Shown: positions 1 to 8,371 of the stretch, piece after piece | Layout: each line of letters opens with the position of its first letter | Numbering within the stretch: the stretch's first letter is position 1 | Source of the DNA: an uncultured Enhydrobacter sp. | GTDB lineage: Bacteria; Pseudomonadota; Gammaproteobacteria; Pseudomonadales; Moraxellaceae | Assembly: GCA_946222995.1 (NCBI GenBank) | Contig: CAMIOS010000029.1 | Span: 1-28,583 of the forward strand | DNA length: 28,583 nucleotides | Direction of reading: 5' to 3' | The notes under the pieces: model-generated | What the model saw: the letters and a program-made list of their open reading frames with translations, nothing else | What the model was told of the DNA's origin: nothing | The model's database searches: none | Translations under genes and position numbers: made by a program

Positions 1-253
1 TGCTTAATTCTTTTAGTTTGTCGGGCTTTGCTTATCCCGAGTTCAGGTTAATTAAATAAACAATACCCGTATGGCAATCGATAGAAATAGCGGCAGATAA
101 AACAAGTAATACCCATGTTTTATTCATCCACTTTTTAAAATTTTGGGGTTTTTATGGTAAAATAAGCGGTTATTGTTTTTTTATATTTGTTGTAATATGG
201 CGTTGGCTCTATGGGCAAATATAAAACTAGTGAGATGAAAGCTGAATTAAGCT
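1..253. other. Left-edge intergenic region upstream of mrdA
   Basis: No gene is supported here. An inverted repeat TCGGG (21-25) / CCCGA (36-40) encloses 10 bases. A 31-codon minus-strand frame runs from ATG 127 to the stop at 32-34 and encodes a short hydrophobic peptide (starts MNKTWVLLVLSAAIS), but it has no good ribosome binding site. The stretch 131-200 is very AT-rich and probably contains the mrdA promoter, but no -35/-10 pair with 16-18 base spacing stands out. Confidence 0.5.
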
Positions 254-2257
254 GTGAAAACCGTTATGAAAAAAGCCATCGCCTCCGATGCCCAACGTGA
301 AAACTTGATCTTTAAACGCCGTATTTTATTTGCAGCGTTTTTTATCTTTTTAGGGCTAGTCGGCTTGATTGTTCGCTATGCATATTTACAAATTTATACC
401 CACGAACAATATGTCACCCAATCGGATAATAACCGAATTAAACTGATTTCAGCACCGCCCAGTCGAGGCTATATTTATGATCGTAATGGTTATTTATTGG
501 CGGACAATCAGCCTGTGTTTACCGCAGTGCTCGCGCCTGAAGAAATCGATAATCCCGAGCAGACGATTAAATTATTGACCCCCATTTTTCAGCTTACTCC
601 CGAAGAAGTGGATGAGGGTTTAAAAGCCTTAAAAAAGAGCAAAAATGAGCCTGTCACGCTTAAAATCGGGCTAACTGAGCAACAAGTTGCCCAATTTAGT
701 GAACGAAAACCGTTTTTTAAGGGTGTCAGTATCCAAAGTAAACTGACCCGCACCTATCCGTATGGCGATTTATTTGCCCATGTGATTGGTTATGTGTCCC
801 GTATCAGCGATGCTGATAGCAAAAAGCTCGATAAACAACTGTATGCAGGCACAGACCTCATCGGCAAAACAGGCATCGAAAAACAATACGAGTCGCTCTT
901 GCTTGGTAAGCCCGGCTATCAGTCGATTGAAACCAATGCTTATGGCGATATCATCAAAAAACTTGACACTCGCCCGCCCATTCCGGGTAATGACATTTAT
1001 TTAAGCTTGGATTATGGCTTACAAAAAATCGCCGCTGATGCGCTGGCTGGCAAACGAGGGGCAGCCGTGGCGATTGACCCTAATACCGGCGAAGTGCTTG
1101 CCTTTGTCAGTAACCCAAGTTATGACCCCAACCCATTTATCTCAGGCATTAGCAGCAAAGATTATAAAGCGTTGCGAGAAGACCCCGATATGCCGCTGTA
1201 TAACCGAGCCTTACAAGGGCAATATCCTCCTGGCTCATCCATCAAGCCAATTGAAGGGCTGGCAGGTATCGAATACGGGGCGATGACTTGGGATAGTGCC
1301 ATTTTTGACCCAGGGTATTTTAGCTTGCCTGGTGATAGTCACAAATTCCGTGACTGGAAAAAATCGGGACACGGCTCAGTCAATTTGCACAAAGCCATTG
1401 TCGAATCGGTTGATACGTATTTTTATAAATTGTCGTATCAGCTTGGCATTGACAAATTGCATGATTGGATGACCAAATTTAACTTTGGCAGTAAGACAGG
1501 CATTGATTTACCAGGGGAAAAAGCAGGCGTTTATCCATCGAGCGAATGGAAGCTTAAGACTTATAAAAAGCCGTGGTTACCTGGCGAGACGATCTCGGTG
1601 AGTATCGGGCAAGGGTATTTTTTGGCAACGCCGCTACAAATTGCCAATGGGATTGCCATGATTGCCAATAAAGGGCAACACCTTGTGCCACATTTGCTCA
1701 AAAAATCCACAGGGGCAGCCCCTTTTACGCCGATTGCTCGACCCGATGGTAAAGTGCCGTTTCGGGGGACGGAACAAGATTTTGAACGCATGCAGCTTGC
1801 GATGGAAGATGTGGTAAAAAAAGGTACGGCACACAGTGTCTATACGCCTGCTTATCGCATGGCAGGTAAAACCGGAACCGCACAGGTCAAATCCATTGCC
1901 CAAGGCAAGTCTTATAACGAAGCAGCTTTGGATTCACGTCATTGGGACCATGGCTGGTTTGTGTGTTTTGCCCCGGTTGACAACCCACAAATTGCGATTG
2001 CAGTGATTGTCGAAAACGGTCGGCACGGTGGTTGGGTCGCCCCTATTGCCCGTAAGATGATGGATTACTGGCTTATTGACCGTGATAAAAACCCGATCAA
2101 GCCGCCTTCTGCTGAAGAATTGGCAAAAATTAATGCCGAAAAACTCATTGCCAAACAAAAAGCTGAACAAGCCGCTGCTCAAGGCATTATCGTACCTGCC
2201 ACGCAACTGCAAAAACCAACAACCACGTTATCGAGTGGCGGCGGAGCAACCGACTGA
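254..2257 (+). CDS. mrdA: Penicillin-binding protein 2 (peptidoglycan D,D-transpeptidase)
   Basis: This enzyme cross-links peptidoglycan during side-wall elongation, working with the RodA glycosyltransferase in the elongasome. It is an inner-membrane protein with a periplasmic catalytic domain. Residues about 24-48 form one membrane anchor, followed by the PBP dimerisation domain (the RGYIYDRNG motif near residue 71). The transpeptidase domain carries all three active-site motifs: SxxK as S328-S-I-K331 after YPPG, SxD as S385-V-D387 before TYFYKL, and KTG at 539-541. The SxD form instead of SxN is usual for PBP2. At 667 residues it is slightly longer than E. coli PBP2 because of a Lys/Ala/Gln-rich tail. 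The start is GTG 254; ATG 266 is an equally plausible start four codons later, and neither has a clear ribosome binding site. The stop overlaps the rsmD start. No rodA is beside it in this window. Confidence 0.96.
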   Translation: MKTVMKKAIASDAQRENLIFKRRILFAAFFIFLGLVGLIVRYAYLQIYTHEQYVTQSDNNRIKLISAPPSRGYIYDRNGYLLADNQPVFTAVLAPEEIDNPEQTIKLLTPIFQLTPEEVDEGLKALKKSKNEPVTLKIGLTEQQVAQFSERKPFFKGVSIQSKLTRTYPYGDLFAHVIGYVSRISDADSKKLDKQLYAGTDLIGKTGIEKQYESLLLGKPGYQSIETNAYGDIIKKLDTRPPIPGNDIYLSLDYGLQKIAADALAGKRGAAVAIDPNTGEVLAFVSNPSYDPNPFISGISSKDYKALREDPDMPLYNRALQGQYPPGSSIKPIEGLAGIEYGAMTWDSAIFDPGYFSLPGDSHKFRDWKKSGHGSVNLHKAIVESVDTYFYKLSYQLGIDKLHDWMTKFNFGSKTGIDLPGEKAGVYPSSEWKLKTYKKPWLPGETISVSIGQGYFLATPLQIANGIAMIANKGQHLVPHLLKKSTGAAPFTPIARPDGKVPFRGTEQDFERMQLAMEDVVKKGTAHSVYTPAYRMAGKTGTAQVKSIAQGKSYNEAALDSRHWDHGWFVCFAPVDNPQIAIAVIVENGRHGGWVAPIARKMMDYWLIDRDKNPIKPPSAEELAKINAEKLIAKQKAEQAAAQGIIVPATQLQKPTTTLSSGGGATD

Positions 2258-2883
2258 TGTCCAAAAAACTTGCCCAAAAACCTGCACCGCAAGCAAAGAT
2301 AAAGCCTGCCACCGTACGCATTATTGCAGGGGAATATCGCCGACGTTTGATCGGTTTTGTCGATGCCCAAGGCTTACGTCCCACGCCCGACAGGGTACGA
2401 GAGACCGTGTTTAACTGGCTTAACGAGGCATTAATCAATGCCACCGTGTTAGATTGCTGTGCAGGTAGTGGTGTGTTAGGGTTTGAATCGCTGTCTCGTG
2501 GGGCGCGCCATGTGACCCTTATTGAGCCCAACCCCATGCAAGTCAAACAATTACATACCACCAAGCAGCAACTTAACATCGCCCCACAGCAGCTTACAAT
2601 CGTTGCCACTACTGCTCAAGACGCCATTGACACCCTGCAGGGACAACCAGCATTTGATGTGGTCTTTATCGATCCGCCGTATGCCTTAAATTTGTGGCAG
2701 ACGCTTTTACAACAGTTATTGCAAGCGGCTTTGATTACCACAAACACCTTGATCTATATCGAAGCTGACCTGCCGCATGAACGGATTTTAACCAATTATT
2801 GGGAAACATTAACCCCACTTAAACATAAAAAAATGGGACAAATTTATTGTGCAATTTACCAGTTTACCGAGTTACCCTTATAA
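2257..2883 (+). CDS. rsmD: 16S rRNA (guanine(966)-N(2))-methyltransferase RsmD
   Basis: RsmD methylates G966 of 16S rRNA in the 30S subunit using S-adenosylmethionine. The 208-residue protein has the family landmarks: an N-terminal basic segment leading into RIIAGEYRRR, the LRPTPDRVRETVFNWL motif, the SAM-binding stretch VLDCCAGSGVLGFESLSRGA, and the amino-methylase catalytic motif FIDPPY near residue 140. The ATG at 2257-2259 overlaps the mrdA stop (2255-2257) by one base (TGATG), so the two are almost certainly translationally coupled. Codon use resembles the neighbours. In E. coli rsmD lies beside ftsYEX, so pairing with mrdA is a different arrangement. The call is secure from the motifs and the length. 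Confidence 0.95.
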   Translation: MSKKLAQKPAPQAKIKPATVRIIAGEYRRRLIGFVDAQGLRPTPDRVRETVFNWLNEALINATVLDCCAGSGVLGFESLSRGARHVTLIEPNPMQVKQLHTTKQQLNIAPQQLTIVATTAQDAIDTLQGQPAFDVVFIDPPYALNLWQTLLQQLLQAALITTNTLIYIEADLPHERILTNYWETLTPLKHKKMGQIYCAIYQFTELPL

Positions 2884-2929
2884 TTTACGTTGGTTAGTGG
2901 AATTTTGATGGGTACTTCTAACAAATAAA

Positions 2930-2954
2930 AAGGCTTATCAGGAGGATAAGCCTT
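2930..2954 (-). terminator. Rho-independent terminator (minus strand)
   Basis: A perfect 10-base stem AAGGCTTATC (2930-2939) / GATAAGCCTT (2945-2954) encloses a 5-base loop. Read on the minus strand, the stem is followed by TTTATTTG, a U-rich tail. The plus-strand side lacks a T run, so it mainly serves the minus-strand gene ending at 2990, although it may also stop rsmD transcripts. Confidence 0.75.
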
Positions 2955-2989
2955 AAAATTCTTGAGTATGTCTAATTTAACTTTTTGGG

Positions 2990-3247
2990 TTAGCCTTTTA
3001 AGATGAGACAAAACCCTTGCGATGCAGGCGGTAAACATCCATCAAACATCGATTGGCTATGTAATTGGGGTAAATTAAAAAAGTAATCCAGCCCCAATAC
3101 AAGTAGTAAGGCAACAACAAACATAACGGTTAAAATTGCCATAAATGTATGAATCGTAATGGCAGGCTTATTACGAGTTTCAGGCAATTGGCTGTAAGTG
3201 TCTGAGATCATCGAATTTTGCTCGCGATTTATTATTTGATTGGGCAT
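2990..3247 (-). CDS. Small single-pass membrane protein, function unknown
   Basis: An 85-residue protein that I do not recognise. It has a polar N-terminus of about 30 residues, one strongly hydrophobic segment (about residues 31-57, containing MAILTVMFVVALLLVLGL), and a short tail with two cysteines. The ATG at 3247 is preceded by AAGGA with 6-base spacing, which rules out the in-frame TTG six bases upstream as the start. A strong terminator (2930-2954) follows on the same strand. The good ribosome binding site and dedicated terminator support a real gene. It lies between rsmD and dgt, on the opposite strand to both. Whether it spans the inner membrane or is peripheral cannot be settled from sequence alone. 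Confidence 0.6.
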   Translation of the reverse strand: MPNQIINREQNSMISDTYSQLPETRNKPAITIHTFMAILTVMFVVALLLVLGLDYFFNLPQLHSQSMFDGCLPPASQGFCLILKG

Positions 3248-3406
3248 CGTCAATCCTTATGCAAGAAGCAAAAAAATCATAAAGTCAGAAGGTGTGATAG
3301 AATTACATTTTTATCTTTGATTTTACATTCTACCGTATCGTTGTTACTAAATTATAACAATAAAAACGTTATTTTACTTTTCTATACGTCTGTAAAATCC
3401 TTTAGT

Positions 3407-3435
3407 TTGTCGCTTAATACGCTTTTTATTACATT
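3407..3435 (+). promoter_or_regulatory. Candidate sigma70 promoter for dgt
   Basis: TTGTCG (3407-3412) and TACATT (3430-3435) are separated by 17 bases, giving a leader of roughly 50 bases before the dgt ATG at 3496. Upstream, TTGTTA/TAACAA arms (3341-3346 / 3355-3360) form an inverted repeat. This is a pattern match only. Confidence 0.4.
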
Positions 3436-3495
3436 AACTCAATTCTGCTTTTAGCGAATAGGGTTTGGATGGTTTATCTTTTTATTGGTTAAAAT

Positions 3496-4896
3496 ATGTC
3501 AAAAAACACTGCTAATGCTCGTAAACACTGGAAAAATCTACTTTCATCGGAAGCGTTAAGCCCAACGCCCATGAAAAAACACAAATCGCAACCCACAACG
3601 CGTACCGCCTTTCATAAAGACTATGATCGTTTAATATTCTCGCAATCCTTTCGCCAGCTGAATCAAAAAACCCAAGTTCATCCGCTAATCCAACAGATGG
3701 GTATTCATACTCGCTTGACACATTCGCTTGAGGTATCTTGTGTGGGGCGGTCATTGGGGATGTTGTGTGCTGAAAAAATGGGTGATACTTTGCCTCGTGG
3801 GGTCAGTGGGGCGGATATTGGGGTAATTGTACAAGCAGCATGTTTGGCACATGATATTGGCAATCCCCCCTTTGGTCACGCAGGCGAATATGCCATTCGC
3901 GATTGGTTTTATCAGCCTGCCCAACGCACGTTACTGTCGCATATGACTGCCCAACAACAAACTGATTTGATAGGCTATGAAGGCAATGCGCAAGGGTTTC
4001 GGTTATTAACCCGTAATGAGCACCACCCCGATGCAGGCGGGATGCGTCTGACGGCTGCCACCTTAGGGGCGTTTTTAAAATACCCGTTTTTATCGCTACC
4101 GATCAATGCAACAGGCAATGATGCGCCAATAAGTCCTACCCAAATTCGTAAATTTGGCTGTTTTGATAGCGAAGCAACGCTGCTTTATCAGCTTGGTGAG
4201 CAGTTACAATTGCCAAAAACGGCGTATGGTTTCGCTCGTCATCCGTTGGCATACCTGCTAGAAGCTGCCGATGATATTTGCTATGCGTTGATTGATTTGG
4301 AAGATGGCATTTTGCTGGGGATGATTGATTATACTGAAGTTGAGCCTTTATTGTTGCAGTTGGTGGGCAAACGCCTAGGCACACCGCCTGAAGTCACCCA
4401 TAATGCCCCGATTGCCCAAAAGCTCGCTGCCCTGCGAGGTCGAGCCATGCGGCGATTGGTGGATAAAGTGACCGATGCGTTTGTCAATAATGAATCGGCA
4501 TTGCTGGCAGGCGAACTTGAAGGCAGTTTATTCGACCATTGCCCAAGTCATGTCAAAGCCAGTATCCAAGCGGCAAAACAGCTAGCATATCGGCGTATTT
4601 TTTTACATCCCAATAAAGTGCGGATTGAAATTATGGCAAGTCAATGTTTGCACACCTTATTAGATGCGTTTATGCCATTGGCTTTGCTTGGACAATCTGC
4701 CGAGATCACGAGCCGATACGACCAATTGCGCTTATTGACACTTGTTAATGCCCATTTAGCCAATTATAGCAGACAGCTTGGCAATGATGTGTATCACAAT
4801 GCCTTGTGTATTTTGGACATGATAACCGGCATGAATGACCATGAGGCGTATTCGCTTGCCCAAGAGTTAAAGGGAAATTTGCCGACCATTCGCTAA
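3496..4896 (+). CDS. dgt: dGTPase family dNTP triphosphohydrolase
   Basis: The enzyme hydrolyses deoxynucleoside triphosphates, classically dGTP, to the nucleoside and triphosphate, and helps set dNTP pools. The 466-residue protein belongs to the HD-domain superfamily. The first metal-binding histidine lies in HTRLTHSLEVSCVGRSLG (near residue 75). The HD pair is H119-D120 in AHDIGNPPFGHAGE, and a later metal-binding aspartate is in EAADDICYALIDLEDG. The N-terminal RTAFHKDYDRLIFSQSFRQL block is typical of the family. It starts at ATG 3496 with only a weak purine-rich site upstream. It is monocistronic or read together with the regulator at 5073; the 176-base gap holds its own candidate promoter, so separate transcription is more likely. 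The true substrate preference cannot be read from the sequence. Confidence 0.93.
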   Translation: MSKNTANARKHWKNLLSSEALSPTPMKKHKSQPTTRTAFHKDYDRLIFSQSFRQLNQKTQVHPLIQQMGIHTRLTHSLEVSCVGRSLGMLCAEKMGDTLPRGVSGADIGVIVQAACLAHDIGNPPFGHAGEYAIRDWFYQPAQRTLLSHMTAQQQTDLIGYEGNAQGFRLLTRNEHHPDAGGMRLTAATLGAFLKYPFLSLPINATGNDAPISPTQIRKFGCFDSEATLLYQLGEQLQLPKTAYGFARHPLAYLLEAADDICYALIDLEDGILLGMIDYTEVEPLLLQLVGKRLGTPPEVTHNAPIAQKLAALRGRAMRRLVDKVTDAFVNNESALLAGELEGSLFDHCPSHVKASIQAAKQLAYRRIFLHPNKVRIEIMASQCLHTLLDAFMPLALLGQSAEITSRYDQLRLLTLVNAHLANYSRQLGNDVYHNALCILDMITGMNDHEAYSLAQELKGNLPTIR

Positions 4897-4954
4897 TCAC
4901 TAAGGTATAAAGTTAAGACGTCATCAAAATGTCCACAGTACGCTTGGTTAGGGT

Positions 4955-4983
4955 TTGTAATTTTTTTCACTTACCCCTACAAT
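4955..4983 (+). promoter_or_regulatory. Candidate sigma70 promoter for the FabR-like regulator gene
   Basis: TTGTAA (4955-4960) and TACAAT (4978-4983) are separated by exactly 17 bases. The predicted start near 4990 leaves a leader of about 80 bases before the ATG at 5073. Confidence 0.5.
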
Positions 4984-5072
4984 AGCCGTGTTTTAGTTAT
5001 CAGTAGTTTTAATAAATAATTAAAATTTAGCCAATTATCCTTGGTTGTTATTTTTTTTAAAAAGTTGTCAAT

Positions 5073-5786
5073 ATGACCCGACGTGACCAACAAAAACGCC
5101 AAACTCGCCAAGCTTTTTTTCAAGCGGTGCTACAGCTTTCGATGGCGGGGCAAGCTTTTTCTTCCATTTCTTTACGCCAATTAACCCGTGAGGTGGATGT
5201 CGTGCCCACCGCTTTTTATCGCCATTTTGCGGATATGGATGAGCTTGGGCAGTGTTTGGTAAATGAAGAATTGGGTCATGCGTTATTAAAGTTACAAGGG
5301 CATTTGCAAATTGGCAAAACCCGAACCCATACTGGGCAAATTGCGGGCAGTGTACAGTTGTTTTTGGAGAGTGTGAGTCAAGCCCCGTTGTATTGGCATT
5401 TTATTGTTTCAGAGCGCTATGGCGGTAATCAAGCGGTTCATACGGCATTAAACGAACAATTAAGCCGGTATGTCAAAACGTTGGCTGATGACTTGGCGTT
5501 ACAACCTGCCTTTGCCAAGTTTGATAGTACCATGTTGGCTCTGATTGCAGACATGGGCGTTAATTTGTTTTTTTCATGGGTATATGAGTGGCTCGCCTTT
5601 GATGAGCATCAAAGTGATAATCAGCAAACTGACAATACGCAAAGCGAGCAAAAACAAGCTTATATCAATCGTTGTATCTACCAAGCCCAAATTTTATTTT
5701 ATGGGGTGAGCAACTGGCAGCCCAAAGCTGCAGTGATGTCTAATGCCATTGGGCAATATGCCAAAAACATTGCCCAGACAGATTAA
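5073..5786 (+). CDS. TetR-family regulator resembling FabR
   Basis: A probable DNA-binding repressor of 237 residues. The N-terminal helix-turn-helix region (about residues 1-60, including SLRQLTREVDVVPTAFYRHFADMDELGQ) closely resembles E. coli FabR, which has [27 protein letters not shown] and represses unsaturated fatty acid synthesis genes. The overall length also fits. The ligand domain contains an alpha-helical core and a Gln/Asn-rich insert near residues 175-190. The start at ATG 5073 is the first in frame. The gene is convergent with gspK and their stop codons overlap. No fabA, fabB or desaturase gene is next to it here, so its targets must lie elsewhere. The FabR name is a family-level inference; DesT-like or another TetR role is possible. 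Confidence 0.8.
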   Translation: MTRRDQQKRQTRQAFFQAVLQLSMAGQAFSSISLRQLTREVDVVPTAFYRHFADMDELGQCLVNEELGHALLKLQGHLQIGKTRTHTGQIAGSVQLFLESVSQAPLYWHFIVSERYGGNQAVHTALNEQLSRYVKTLADDLALQPAFAKFDSTMLALIADMGVNLFFSWVYEWLAFDEHQSDNQQTDNTQSEQKQAYINRCIYQAQILFYGVSNWQPKAAVMSNAIGQYAKNIAQTD

Positions 5787-6958
5787 GTGGCAGGCGGCAT
5801 GGCTAAAAATTGACGCTGAAAGGCAATCACGTGTTTTGGTGGCGCAGGTGAATTGGCTTGATTGGTCGTATTGCTGGCATTGGGGGCGTCCACTTTGGCA
5901 AGTAAACTGGTAAAATAGCTGGTTTTGTCATCGTAAGTCACCGTGATTGCCACCCGAAACGCTCGGCTTTGCACATCTAATAATGGCGCGAGTTGCTGGC
6001 GCTGATTGGCAGGCATACTGGCAAATACTGGCAATTCCCATAATTTATTTACGCTGTCAAGCGGCATAGCGGTTGCTCGGCTACTTGCCCAATGGTTCAA
6101 GGCTGCCATATCCAAAGTCAGATTGGTGGGTAGTTGGTTGTTAGGTTGGCTTGCATTTTGATTATGGTTTTGGTTGGGATTTTGGCTATTATTCTGGGCA
6201 TTTGCAGGTACGCTGGGCATAATACTTAACAATACAGGATTGACCGTATTCACATTCATTGGCAAAAAATACGGCACAGCAGTCAGCAATGGCTTTAATT
6301 TTGCCAATTTTTCTTTGTCCATGCCTTTAATATTGATTAATTCATCCACGCTGATAAATGGCTGATTAGCAATGCTCTGTTTTAGACCTAAATTTTGCCC
6401 CAAACTTTGATAGTAATCCGCTTCAGCCCCACCTTCGGGTGTGGTATCACTGTCAGTATCTTGCCAATCGAGTGCGGCATTGGCAATAGCTGGGTCTATT
6501 TGCTGTGATCGTAACAAGGCTTTAAAATAACTAACCGCGGTGTCATCCACCTTGCCATCGTGATATAAGTTATTGATATTAAAGCGACTGGCTTCATCGC
6601 TGATATGCACGCTGATTGTACCATTGTCGGTTGGGACGCTGGGTAGCGGTTTTGCCCAAACATCTTGTGGGCTGTCGGTCTGGTTTGCCATGCTATCTTG
6701 CGCGATCATCTCATGAACAAACGCCTCGCCCGCCAATACTGCCTCTTTGACTTGTCCTTGGCGTTTGGTGGCTTCATACTCTCGAACCATGATTTTTTGT
6801 CGCGCAAGCATACTGCCTGCCACGATAACGATCGCCACCACCAATAATAAAATCGTCAATAACGCCACGCCTTGTTGGCTACGTGGCTGACACTGATGGC
6901 AGTAGCAATATGCATGAATTTTTTGAGGCTCAATCAGGTCTTTGTCAGTGGTCGCCAT
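5783..6958 (-). CDS. gspK: Type II secretion minor pseudopilin GspK
   Basis: GspK is the large minor pseudopilin that caps the tip complex (GspK-I-J) of the type II secretion pseudopilus. The N-terminus carries a prepilin-peptidase site: cleavage after the Gly in SQQG, then VALLTILLLVVAIVIVAG. It lacks Glu+5, as is usual for GspK. The family signature near residue 170, DWQDTDSDTTPEGGAEADYY, is present. An Asn/Gln-rich linker (containing NQNHNQNASQPNNQ) interrupts the C-terminal half. I start at ATG 6958, one base after the gspJ stop (6960-6962), with GAGGG inside gspJ as a possible ribosome binding site. A TTG at 6985 in frame would add nine residues but has less support. That gives 391 residues. 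The gene is the last of the gspHIJK operon, and its stop overlaps that of the convergent FabR-like gene by four bases. Confidence 0.93.
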   Translation of the reverse strand: MATTDKDLIEPQKIHAYCYCHQCQPRSQQGVALLTILLLVVAIVIVAGSMLARQKIMVREYEATKRQGQVKEAVLAGEAFVHEMIAQDSMANQTDSPQDVWAKPLPSVPTDNGTISVHISDEASRFNINNLYHDGKVDDTAVSYFKALLRSQQIDPAIANAALDWQDTDSDTTPEGGAEADYYQSLGQNLGLKQSIANQPFISVDELINIKGMDKEKLAKLKPLLTAVPYFLPMNVNTVNPVLLSIMPSVPANAQNNSQNPNQNHNQNASQPNNQLPTNLTLDMAALNHWASSRATAMPLDSVNKLWELPVFASMPANQRQQLAPLLDVQSRAFRVAITVTYDDKTSYFTSLLAKVDAPNASNTTNQANSPAPPKHVIAFQRQFLAMPPAT

Positions 6959-6959
6959 C

Positions 6960-7955
6960 TTAGTTGTCGCCCTCAGGTCGCCCAATCACCCCCACGTTGG
7001 TATTACTTGTGGTTGGGGTTTGGGGAGCATTGTTTTGTCCCGCATTCGACCCACTCGTGTTATTGACATTATTGGTATTATTGTTTTGATTTGGGTTACC
7101 ATTGCTAGCGGCTGAGTTTGGGTTATTGGCTAAATGATTGGGGGAAATAACAAAATTTGGGGCTTGGCTTGGCAAAGCAAACCGCCATACCATTGGCTCG
7201 TCATGATACCTAAACCGCAATTCAACACCTTTTGGCAGTTGTTGGTAACCGGTTAAATCCAACTGGCTTGCATTAGAATTGGCGGGATTGCCCCTATTTG
7301 TAATGCCATTAGGGGTAGTGTTGGGGGATGACATTGTGGTATTGGCTATCGCATTCTGCGCTTGAGCCAGTTTGGCAGTTTGGATGGTTTCGGCATCGGG
7401 AAAATTGGACACAGGTTTTGGGGTCAGCGCCGTCCATTGCGCATCTTTAAGATCACTTAATAGCACGCCATTACTGGGCGTTTCATTGGGGTTGTTGAGC
7501 TGATAAAAGCGTTGTTTTATCAGCCTGCCATTATCAATGGTATATACCACCCGAGCGATCGCAAGCGGTGGGTCAAAGCGTGGATCGGCATTGGCTAGTC
7601 GCACAAAATCTACCTGTTGGGCAGTTAGGTTAAAGGTCGGCTTGATAGGCAAAGTGGCAGAATTGCTAGCGGTTAAAGTATTGAGGTTTAAGCCAGTATT
7701 ATTTGGCTGATTTGGCTGATTGGCACTAGAAAGTCCCACTGGCACAGCGACCCTATTGACTGTCTGGGCAAAGTCTTGTGAAAGTTGCAAATAGGCATAG
7801 TCAAGCTGGCTTAACTGGTTAAGCTGTATATTGGCACGATCACGGCTTTTGCTAATACTGTCCATGATTTGCCACCCCGCCACAGCTAACATGGCAAAAA
7901 TCACCATCGCCACCAATAACTCAATCAAGGTAAAACCCGTCTGTACTCTCTTCAT
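6960..7955 (-). CDS. gspJ: Type II secretion minor pseudopilin GspJ
   Basis: GspJ is a component of the GspK-I-J tip complex of the type II secretion pseudopilus in the periplasm. The class III leader is short: MKRVQTG, then FTLIELLVAMVIFAMLAVAGW with Glu at +5. The region after it (DRANIQLNQLSQLDYAYLQL) is the usual helical extension. At 331 residues it is much longer than typical GspJ (about 200 residues). The excess lies in several Asn/Gln/Ser/Thr-rich stretches, especially the last 65 residues, which are mostly Asn. The ATG overlaps the gspI stop (ATGA, 7952-7955), showing translational coupling. The core fold appears complete; the low-complexity tail is the unusual part. Confidence 0.93.
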   Translation of the reverse strand: MKRVQTGFTLIELLVAMVIFAMLAVAGWQIMDSISKSRDRANIQLNQLSQLDYAYLQLSQDFAQTVNRVAVPVGLSSANQPNQPNNTGLNLNTLTASNSATLPIKPTFNLTAQQVDFVRLANADPRFDPPLAIARVVYTIDNGRLIKQRFYQLNNPNETPSNGVLLSDLKDAQWTALTPKPVSNFPDAETIQTAKLAQAQNAIANTTMSSPNTTPNGITNRGNPANSNASQLDLTGYQQLPKGVELRFRYHDEPMVWRFALPSQAPNFVISPNHLANNPNSAASNGNPNQNNNTNNVNNTSGSNAGQNNAPQTPTTSNTNVGVIGRPEGDN

Positions 7956-8371
7956 TGAGTGCCACCGTTTGCTGGTACTGGCTGACTAAGCTTGGCAAGC
8001 ACCGCATCCAAATTAACCAAAGGATGCAAGGCTACACCATCATTAATAGGGGCGACCGCAATACTCAGCTTTTGTACGGTATCAAATTTTAAGCCGCCTG
8101 TATCAACTGCGGTGGGTGTGATGGTCACTTGCCATTGTTTGTCATTTTCGTCCACTTGTTTACTCTGCTCACCCGTGAGCCACACGCCTTGAATGCGCAA
8201 ATCTGCCAACGCATTTTGAGCCACAAAATATGCTTGGGTACGGGTTTTCATATTACCGACAGACTGAATGTAACTGCGGCTGGCTTGACTGGCTGCCACT
8301 GCCACCACTGCCAAAATCGCCAATGCCACCATCACTTCAAGTAAAGTAAAACCTTGATGCTTTGTGTTCAT
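7952..8371 (-). CDS. gspI: Type II secretion minor pseudopilin GspI
   Basis: GspI is the pseudopilin that nucleates the GspK-I-J tip complex. It is 139 residues, near the family norm. The prepilin leader MNTKHQG is followed by FTLLEVMVALAILAVVAVAASQA with Glu at +5. After the helix, YFVAQNALADLRI matches the conserved AxxxAxNxLA-type stretch of GspI. The start ATG at 8371 overlaps the gspH stop by four bases (ATGA), and its own stop overlaps gspJ in the same way. It acts in the inner membrane and periplasm after processing by the prepilin peptidase, which is not encoded in this window. Confidence 0.94.
   Translation of the reverse strand: MNTKHQGFTLLEVMVALAILAVVAVAASQASRSYIQSVGNMKTRTQAYFVAQNALADLRIQGVWLTGEQSKQVDENDKQWQVTITPTAVDTGGLKFDTVQKLSIAVAPINDGVALHPLVNLDAVLAKLSQPVPANGGTQ

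Noticed and set aside
21..50. Possible insertion-sequence end at the left edge (TCGGG...CCCGA hairpin followed by TTCAGGTTAATT)
   Set aside because: No transposase, no matching second end and no target duplication can be seen in the window.
32..127. 31-codon minus-strand hydrophobic peptide at the left edge
   Set aside because: Has a signal-like start, but no ribosome binding site and too short to judge; might be chance or the remains of something beyond the edge.
2187..2609. 140-codon open frame antisense to mrdA end and rsmD
   Set aside because: Covers the motif-bearing rsmD gene in full sense and has no start site support; composition is that of a shadow.
3218..3454. 78-codon plus-strand frame before dgt
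   Set aside because: Overlaps the better-supported minus-strand membrane protein and the dgt promoter region, has no ribosome binding site, and its translation is AT-driven Phe/Leu/Asn/Lys-rich sequence.
7010..7140. Repetitive ATT/GTT-rich stretch that at first looks like tandem repeats or a CRISPR-like array
   Set aside because: It is the Asn-codon run of the GspJ tail, with no regular repeat and spacer unit.
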